Of a stretch of DNA of 64,000 nt, positions 59,331-64,000 are shown piece after piece. Position 1 is the stretch's first letter, and every line of letters starts with the position of its first letter. The position numbers and the translations under genes were made by a program. The notes beneath the pieces are model-generated. The model saw only the letters and a program-made list of their open reading frames with translations, was not told the DNA's origin and made no database searches. Source of the DNA: Elusimicrobia bacterium HGW-Elusimicrobia-1 (lineage in GTDB: Bacteria > Elusimicrobiota > Endomicrobiia > PHAN01); assembly GCA_002841695.1 (NCBI GenBank), contig PHAN01000002.1, forward strand, positions 1 to 64,000, written 5' to 3'.

Positions 59331-59420
59331 AGGAAGTGGATAGTGAAGTAAAAAGAAGTGAATAGTGATTAGTGGACAGAAAAAAATACTATTCACCATC
59401 CACTATTCACTAATCACTTT
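59331..59420. repeat. Repeat D copy 2: heptad-periodic sequence upstream of btuB
   Basis: AGTGGATAGTGAAG and GTGAATAGTGATTAGTGGACAG lead into an A-rich spacer (CAGAAAAAAATACT), then four heptads ACTATTC, ACCATCC, ACTATTC, ACTAATC (59388-59415). The arms are partly complementary. It fills the gap between the btuD and btuB genes, as copy 1 fills the wza-wzc gap; the CAGAAAAA spacer is shared. Confidence 0.7.
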
Positions 59421-59438
59421 CTTTACAAAGGAGGCAGT

Positions 59439-61472
59439 ATGTTTAAGAAATCAATCGTTTGTCTTGTTTCAACGGTTCTCTGCGCGGTGCTCGCGCTACC
59501 GGTCTTGCTTTCGGCTCAGATCGCAGATGTGAATTATGCCGGCGGAGGAGACGCGTATCTTGCGATTGAGCGTACCAACGTTACGTCGCGCAAGGGTTTA
59601 CCGTCGGATTCTTTCCGCTCGGCCGGTAACGTCACCGTCATAGAAAAAGCCGACATAGAGAAACTCGGCGCCTCAACTCTCACGGATGTTTTGCGGCTCC
59701 AGCAGGGGATAATAGTAAGGGATTTTACCGGAAGCGGCAAAACCGTCGGCATTGATTTGAGGGGATTCGGCGAAACGGGAGCATCCAATGTTCTGGTGCT
59801 CGTCAACGGCCGCCGCACGAACAACATAGATATGTCGAATGTGGACTGGGCGCAAATTCCTCTGTCCGCCGTCGAAAGAATAGAGATAATCCGCGGACCC
59901 TCGGCGGTGCTTTACGGCGACAACGCGACGGGCGGTGTCATAAACATCATCACCGCATTTTCGCCCGAAGATAAGACGAGCATCTCGGCGGAAAGCGGCT
60001 CTTTCGGGCGCGGCGCGGCGCGTCTGGATTTTTCGGGGCGCAGGGGTGAAACGTCGTTCAGAGTGTCAGCCGGCAGGGAATCCGTCGGAGGTTACAGGGA
60101 AAACTCCGGCATCGGAAGCTCGGACATTAACGCGTTCATCGCGCGCAAAATCGCCAAGACGAAGTTGTCGATAGATTTCGGTTTTCACGGCGACAGGTAC
60201 GGAATGCCCGGCGCTTTAAGCGAGGCGGACTGGGACAAGGGAAATCTTACGAAGGCGGCCTCGACGAGAAACGAGGCGGGAACGAATGATTCCTACGCGC
60301 AGATTTCTTTGGGAGCGACAGTAACTCCGCGATTCGACAACGAAGTCATCCTGTCGTTCAGGAGCCGCACAGCGGCATCGTACTGGAGAGATTACTACGA
60401 CCCTATATGGTTTCCGAATCCCGGCGAACAGCGCAAGACCGAAACTTTCGGAGCGCTCAATAAGGCGTTATTCGCGGATGCGCCCGTCGGCAGCGTCACT
60501 TGCGGTGTGGAGGCGTATTTCGCGGGTCAGACGGTTGTTGACCTCGATGTAAACGACGTGCCTGTGCCCGGCTCGACGGCTCTCAGGAAAAACACACTGT
60601 CCGTTTATGCCGAGGACGAAATAAAACTTCTGGGCGATGATCTCAGAATTATCGGCGGCGCAAGATACGAAATGGCCGCGTTTTCCTTTGAGACGGCCGG
60701 TTCGGACGAAATGAAAATATCTTCGCCTGTGGCGGCATATTCTCTCGGAGCGAATTATCTTGTCGACGAGAAAACTTCGGTCTACGCCAAATGGGCGACG
60801 GCGTTCCGCGCCCCGACCGTGGACGAATACTACAGCGTATGGGGCGGTCTCAACGCATCGCTGGTCAATCAGGCGACCAAATCCGTCGAGCTGGGAGTAA
60901 AAAAGATTTTCGGACGGACGGTGTCGGGAAATCTTTCCGTTTTTCAAACGGATACCGAGAATGAAATATATTTCAATCCCTTCGACCCTGTTACATTTAC
61001 AGGCGGAGCCAACGAAAACTATCCGGCAACGCGCCGCACAGGCGCCGAACTGGGCGCAGTGTATTCGCCGTCGAAAATATACTCGCTGAAAGCGAATTAC
61101 ACCTACACCGACGCGAAAATCACCGGCGGAGATTACAAGGATTCCGTTGTGCCCGCAGTTCCGGCGCATTCCGCATCTTTGATAAACACTCTGACATCGG
61201 GAAGATACGTCGTGAGTATGTCGGGTAATTACGTCGGTGAAAGATATTTCATCAGCGACCAGAAAAACGTTTCCCCGCAACTGCCGGCCCACGTTCGCGC
61301 CGACGTCAAGGCGTCTTACTCTCTTGACGGCGTAAAGATATTCGCAGGCGTCAATAATATTCTTGACGCGAAATATTCCGAGTACGGAGTGTCCAACATT
61401 GCCGGCACGGCGAGAAATTACTATCCTTCGCCCGCCAGAAACTTCTTCGGCGGAATAGAGGTGGTATTTTAA
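59439..61472 (+). CDS. btuB: TonB-dependent receptor, BtuB-like
   Basis: The 677-aa protein has a signal peptide (1-27, cut after LLSA), a plug domain (about 50-165: VIEKADIEKLGASTLTDVLR, GIDLRGFG, ILVNGRR-like VLVLVNGRRTNNID, IEIIRGPSAVLYGDNATGGVINI), a 22-strand barrel and a terminal phenylalanine (GGIEVVF). It is an outer-membrane importer, assigned to corrinoids because it follows riboswitch-controlled btuFCD; its own sequence could equally fit another ligand. AAGGAGG gives a very strong Shine-Dalgarno. No TonB/ExbBD genes are in the window. Repeat D separates it from btuD. Confidence 0.82.
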   Translation: MFKKSIVCLVSTVLCAVLALPVLLSAQIADVNYAGGGDAYLAIERTNVTSRKGLPSDSFRSAGNVTVIEKADIEKLGASTLTDVLRLQQGIIVRDFTGSGKTVGIDLRGFGETGASNVLVLVNGRRTNNIDMSNVDWAQIPLSAVERIEIIRGPSAVLYGDNATGGVINIITAFSPEDKTSISAESGSFGRGAARLDFSGRRGETSFRVSAGRESVGGYRENSGIGSSDINAFIARKIAKTKLSIDFGFHGDRYGMPGALSEADWDKGNLTKAASTRNEAGTNDSYAQISLGATVTPRFDNEVILSFRSRTAASYWRDYYDPIWFPNPGEQRKTETFGALNKALFADAPVGSVTCGVEAYFAGQTVVDLDVNDVPVPGSTALRKNTLSVYAEDEIKLLGDDLRIIGGARYEMAAFSFETAGSDEMKISSPVAAYSLGANYLVDEKTSVYAKWATAFRAPTVDEYYSVWGGLNASLVNQATKSVELGVKKIFGRTVSGNLSVFQTDTENEIYFNPFDPVTFTGGANENYPATRRTGAELGAVYSPSKIYSLKANYTYTDAKITGGDYKDSVVPAVPAHSASLINTLTSGRYVVSMSGNYVGERYFISDQKNVSPQLPAHVRADVKASYSLDGVKIFAGVNNILDAKYSEYGVSNIAGTARNYYPSPARNFFGGIEVVF

Positions 61473-61490
61473 GTTTCATATATCAGTGAT

Positions 61491-61547
61491 TTTGTAGCGG
61501 GCGCATTGCTATGCGCCACTATTGCGGGATAGCAATCCCACCGCTAC
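61491..61547. repeat. Repeat C copy 2 (57 bp, triple-hairpin palindrome)
   Basis: It shares the ends and general sequence of the 55416-55472 copy. The inner hairpin is GCGCA-TTGCTA-TGCGC, against GCGAA-TTGCTA-TTCGC in copy 1: both stem positions changed together and pairing is kept. Confidence 0.85.
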
Positions 61548-61800
61548 ATAGCGGTAAAAAAATCCCCCTGTATCCCCCTTTATAAAGGGGGAATGAACAA
61601 CAGGTATAAAAACATCACCTTTTGGAGGAGAGGGTTGAGAGGGAAATCTGATTCCTTCTTTGAAAAAGGGAGCTGAGAGAAAAATCGGCTTCCCCCTTAG
61701 AAAAGGGGGCAAGGGGGTTGTGTTTTTCTCGGCGATTTTACAACCCCCGTACCCCCTCCGATGCCTTCGGATACGGAGTCTGCGACTTTGTTAAGGGGGA
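61548..61800. repeat. Repeat cluster E: CCCCCTTT/AAAGGGGG palindromes
   Basis: It contains a perfect 20-bp palindrome TCCCCCTTTATAAAGGGGGA (61573-61592), a hairpin CCCCCTT-AGAA-AAGGGGG (61692-61709), ACCCCCTCC near 61750 and AAGGGGGAA at the right end. AAATCCCCCTG...AAGGGGGA strings of this type recur between genes in many bacteria (from memory). No gene is seen; minus-strand ORFs here encode repeat-derived peptides (SPFIKGDTGGF). Confidence 0.7.
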
Positions 61801-61819
61801 ATTAACTATTGTCCGACGA

Positions 61820-61860
61820 CCCCGCCGTAGTCTGGCGGGGCGGCGGAGTTTGAAACCGCC
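61820..61860. repeat. Pair of adjacent hairpins (CCCCGCC/GGCGGGG; GGCG..GTTTGAAAC..CGCC)
   Basis: CCCCGCC-GTAGTCT-GGCGGGG (61820-61840) is a perfect 7-bp-stem hairpin, followed at once by GGCGGAGTTTGAAACCGCC (61842-61860). No T tract follows. The remaining ~125 bp to the next ATG are A-rich with no gene. Confidence 0.6.
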
Positions 61861-61987
61861 TCAAAAATCCTGACTCATAGGCAGCGGGGTTTGGGGAAAT
61901 AGACAAGAAAAAGAAACAAGAAAAGAAAGTTTGTGGTTTTGAGGAAAACAGACAAAAAAAATACGTTTGTGTCAGAGAGGTATCATT

Positions 61988-62527
61988 ATGCACAAAGAAA
62001 TTCCCAAAGAAGAATTTTACCGCCTCATCAACCACGGCCCCTGCGTCATAATATCGTCGGGCGATGACAAAAAAGCCAATATCGCTCCGGTGGCCTGGAA
62101 AATGCCGCTTAACGACGACCCGCCTCTTGTCGCCGTGGCCTTGTCCGAAGACGGATATACCGCCGAATTAATTTCGGCGACCGGAACATTTGTCGTCAAC
62201 GTTCCGGATTCGGATTTGCTTGCCTCTCTTCTGGGCGCGGGCAAGGTGTCGGGCCGCGATACCGATAAAATAAAGCGGTTCGGCGCGCGAATGGCCAATG
62301 GGGAAAAAATAAAAACGCCCCATCTCGCCGACGCCGTCGGATGGATTGAGTGCGAGACACGCGACAAAAGGATTTACGAAGGAGTGGCGCTTTTTACGGC
62401 GAAGGTCTTATACGCCGCCGTCGACGACGGGGCATACGACGGCTATCTGGATCCCTCGAAGCGTCCGACGGTTCACCACTTGGGCGGCGGATGGTTCGCG
62501 CAGGCGACAAAAAGAATAAAGCTTTAA
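61988..62527 (+). CDS. Flavin reductase-like (FMN-binding split barrel) protein
   Basis: About 179 aa. CVIISSGDDKKANIAPVAWKMPL, VAVALSEDGYTAELISATGTFVVNVP and the later GWIECETRDKRIYEGVALFTAKV fit the flavin reductase-like split-barrel family, which binds FMN and either reduces it or acts in flavin-linked oxidoreduction. The start is ATG 61988 with AGAGAGG about 7 nt upstream; seven upstream codons are dropped. Partner and pathway are not evident. The 3' end overlaps the convergent PAP2 gene by 4 bp (TTAA). Confidence 0.85.
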   Translation: MHKEIPKEEFYRLINHGPCVIISSGDDKKANIAPVAWKMPLNDDPPLVAVALSEDGYTAELISATGTFVVNVPDSDLLASLLGAGKVSGRDTDKIKRFGARMANGEKIKTPHLADAVGWIECETRDKRIYEGVALFTAKVLYAAVDDGAYDGYLDPSKRPTVHHLGGGWFAQATKRIKL

Positions 62528-63084
62528 GCGCCGCGTTTTTTGCGGATAGACAGGACGGATATCGCCGCGATGTATCCCAGCAGCGAACCGGCTGCGACAT
62601 CGGTGGGGAAGTGGACTCCGGTGTAGACGCGCGAAACGGCTATGAGCGCGGCGACGCAGTAGAAAAGCGGGCGAAATCTGCCGATTTTTGCCGACAGATA
62701 CGTCGCCGCGGCGAAGGCCGTCGCCGAATGTCCCGACGGAAACGAGCGCCAGTGAAGGTCGGCGCCAAGGACGTTGCGCAGCTGCGGAAGATTGCTTATG
62801 CCGCCCAGCGGACGCGGACGGTTGAAGAAAAATTTTATCACTTGCGCGACGGCTCCCGCCGCGATGACCGCCGCCATCGCCCAGAAAAAATCCTTCCAAA
62901 AATTCCTGCCGGCGGTCTCGCGGTTCAGATATAACGCCAGCGCGATAAGGCCGGCCGCCGCAAAGCCGTTGCCCAGATGAGTTATCACGGTCATCACGAC
63001 GTCGGCGGCATCGGAACCCATCCGGACGTTCAGAAAAACCGTGACGGCGTCGTCGAAACGCTGTATCGCGCCGAAAATATTCAT
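62524..63084 (-). CDS. PAP2-family membrane phosphatase
   Basis: The 186-aa protein has the three PAP2 motifs KFFFNRPRP, SFPSGH and SRVYTGVHFPTD, with about five to six transmembrane helices. It probably dephosphorylates undecaprenyl pyrophosphate or another lipid phosphate and so could recycle the carrier used by the EPS pathway. It is adjacent to a DPM1-like gene on the same strand, 9 bp downstream of that gene's stop, so the pair likely forms an operon. Confidence 0.9.
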   Translation of the reverse strand: MNIFGAIQRFDDAVTVFLNVRMGSDAADVVMTVITHLGNGFAAAGLIALALYLNRETAGRNFWKDFFWAMAAVIAAGAVAQVIKFFFNRPRPLGGISNLPQLRNVLGADLHWRSFPSGHSATAFAAATYLSAKIGRFRPLFYCVAALIAVSRVYTGVHFPTDVAAGSLLGYIAAISVLSIRKKRGA

Positions 63085-63093
63085 CGCTAAACC

Positions 63094-63813
63094 TCAGTCG
63101 TACCTGCCCAGCATATAATTAATCCTGATTCTTACGAGTTCGACAAGCATTTTGACGGAATCCCTCACGGCGCTCACCCGCGTGTTGGGATTGTTTATCC
63201 ATCTTACCGGGACCTCGACTACGCCGAAGCCCTTTTTCTGCGCCAGAAATATTATTTCCGCGTCGAAGGCGAAACCGTCGATGCGAGAGAGCGCGAAAAG
63301 TTTTTTGGCGGCATTTTTGCGAAAAAGTTTGAAGCCGCACTGAGAGTCCTTTATCCTTCCGAACGTCAGCGTTCTGGCTATTTTATTAAAGACCTTTCCC
63401 ATCATCTCTCTGTAAAAGGGCTGATGCAGCGCCACGTCGGCTCCCGTCGCGGCGCGCGAACCGGCGGCCATATCGGCGTCCGCGCCGTCGAGCGATGATT
63501 TAAGTTTGGATAATTCCTCTATGGGAGTGGAAAGGTCGGCGTCGGAAAAAAGTATAAACTCCATCCGCGCTTCCTCGACTCCGCGCTTTACGGAAAAGCC
63601 CTTGCCTCGGTTTACGTCACTTCTTATGAGACGCACTTTCCCGCGCGCGGCGAAACTTTCGGCCACGGCGGCGGTGCCGTCGGCGGAGCCGTCGTCCACA
63701 ACCAGAATTTCAAAGTCGCCGCCGTCGGCGGCAAGATAGGCGAGCATCCGCTCTATCGTCGGTCCGAGACGTTTTTCTTCGTTAAACGCGGGTATTATTA
63801 CGGAGATGTTCAT
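63094..63813 (-). CDS. Glycosyltransferase family 2, dolichyl-phosphate mannosyltransferase (DPM1)-like
   Basis: The 239-aa protein has MNISVIIPAFNEEKRL, ILVVDDGSADGT, FSDADLSTP (DXD-type), KDSQCGFKLFRKNAAKKLF and VPVRWINNP, the profile of polyprenyl-phosphate glycosyltransferases. No C-terminal membrane helices follow, so it is a DPM1-type rather than GtrB-type protein. It probably charges undecaprenyl phosphate with a sugar used for later transfer outside. The start ATG is at 63813. Repeat F lies upstream. Confidence 0.87.
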   Translation of the reverse strand: MNISVIIPAFNEEKRLGPTIERMLAYLAADGGDFEILVVDDGSADGTAAVAESFAARGKVRLIRSDVNRGKGFSVKRGVEEARMEFILFSDADLSTPIEELSKLKSSLDGADADMAAGSRAATGADVALHQPFYREMMGKVFNKIARTLTFGRIKDSQCGFKLFRKNAAKKLFALSRIDGFAFDAEIIFLAQKKGFGVVEVPVRWINNPNTRVSAVRDSVKMLVELVRIRINYMLGRYD

Positions 63814-63837
63814 ATATTTGAAGCCGTCGAAAAAGTA

Positions 63838-63990
63838 CCCAAAATGTCACCCTGAACCATTCGCTTTTGTCACCCTGAGTGAAACGAAGGGTCTCGCTTT
63901 GGCTCAGGATAAACTCCGTGAAGGGTCTCCACCCGAAGGGTGGTCGTCGGAAAACGAGATTCTTCGCGGAGTTTATCCTGAGGCATTATG
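63838..63990. repeat. Repeat F: GTCACCCTGA-type element with 27-bp arms
   Basis: Two GTCACCCTGA units start it. CTCAGGATAAACTCCG (63903-63918) and CGGAGTTTATCCTGAG (63967-63982) are exact inverted repeats, and the pairing extends to 27 bp with three positions that become G-T wobbles. An inner ACCC-GAA-GGGT hairpin lies in the loop. The 63806-63991 ORF across it is spurious. The element may continue beyond the window. Confidence 0.75.
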
Positions 63991-64000
63991 AGCGAGGTTT

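Noticed and set aside
61509-62035. Minus-strand ORFs of 67 and 77 aa in the btuB-flavin reductase gap
   Set aside because: The first is translated repeat DNA (SPFIKGDTGGF), the second is Phe-rich antisense of an A-rich leader. No support for either.
62350-62934. Plus-strand ORF of 194 aa overlapping the flavin reductase and PAP2 genes
   Set aside because: Arg/Gly-rich, no motif, and the minus-strand PAP2 gene has all catalytic motifs in this interval.
63806-63991. Small plus-strand ORF of 61 aa at the right edge
   Set aside because: Derived from repeat F (CHPE...LSETKGL-type peptide seen in many spurious annotations); antisense to the start of the DPM1-like gene at its left end.

Overview
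The window is a GC-rich (roughly 55-60 % by eye) bacterial chromosome segment with dense same-strand gene packing, many 4-bp ATGA/GTGA/TTGA overlaps, and no rRNA or tRNA gene that I could see. The envelope is diderm: there is a TonB-dependent receptor, a PorV/PorQ-type outer-membrane protein, a Wza-like export protein and small beta-barrels. A giant Ig-repeat protein, T9SS-like C-terminal domains, PorV/PorQ and abundant interspersed repeats together suggest an uncultured Gram-negative lineage such as Elusimicrobiota or Omnitrophota. That placement is an impression from gene content, not a demonstrated assignment.

Layout. (1) 1-28231, surface proteins: the 3' 24 kb of a giant secreted protein (about 38 Ig-like, 11 FN3-like and 5 classical FN3 modules, two propeller-like modules, two lamin-tail-like domains, a PQQ-type propeller), then a PQQ/FN3/ZU5-like protein with a FlgD/T9SS-like C-terminal domain, then a PorV/PorQ-family protein. 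(2) 28206-30417: an uncharacterised-family nucleotidyltransferase converging on an ABC-2 transporter pair with degenerate ATPase motifs. (3) 30599-55375: a 24.7-kb plus-strand exopolysaccharide locus behind a good sigma70-like promoter. It holds a small membrane coiled-coil protein, a membrane-anchored CBM48 protein, AMIN+SLBB Wza-like exporter, Wzc-like tyrosine kinase, O-antigen ligase/polymerase, flippase, eight glycosyltransferase domains in six genes, three zinc-ribbon methyltransferase domains (one fused to a glycosyltransferase), a PHP-like membrane protein, WbqC, an ExeA-like ATPase, a PIG-L deacetylase, a WecA-like initiating transferase, an outer-membrane protein and PIN-PhoH. (4) 55491-56363: a PHP phosphoesterase. 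(5) 56378-61472: a B12 uptake locus with promoter, cobalamin riboswitch, intrinsic terminator, btuF-btuC-btuD and a BtuB-like receptor. (6) 61473-64000: repeat-filled spacer, a flavin-reductase-like protein, and on the minus strand a PAP2 phosphatase and a DPM1-like glycosyltransferase.

How the parts fit. The EPS locus has the genes of a Wzx/Wzy-type pathway: priming on the lipid carrier (WecA-like), sugar addition, methylation and deacetylation, flipping, polymerisation, and export under tyrosine-kinase control. The surface-protein block looks like cargo plus shuttle component of a T9SS-like route.

The most unusual feature is the intergenic DNA. Of nine gaps longer than 100 bp, eight are partly or wholly made of hairpin-forming repeats from at least six families (A-F). 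One appears to have supplied the Shine-Dalgarno sequence, start codon and part of the signal peptide of a surface protein. Another exists in two copies whose differences include a compensatory base-pair change. Other points of interest are a PHP-like membrane protein with a membrane hairpin inside its catalytic fold and a missing final histidine, a membrane-tethered CBM48 at the head of the EPS operon, and a block duplication inside the giant protein.
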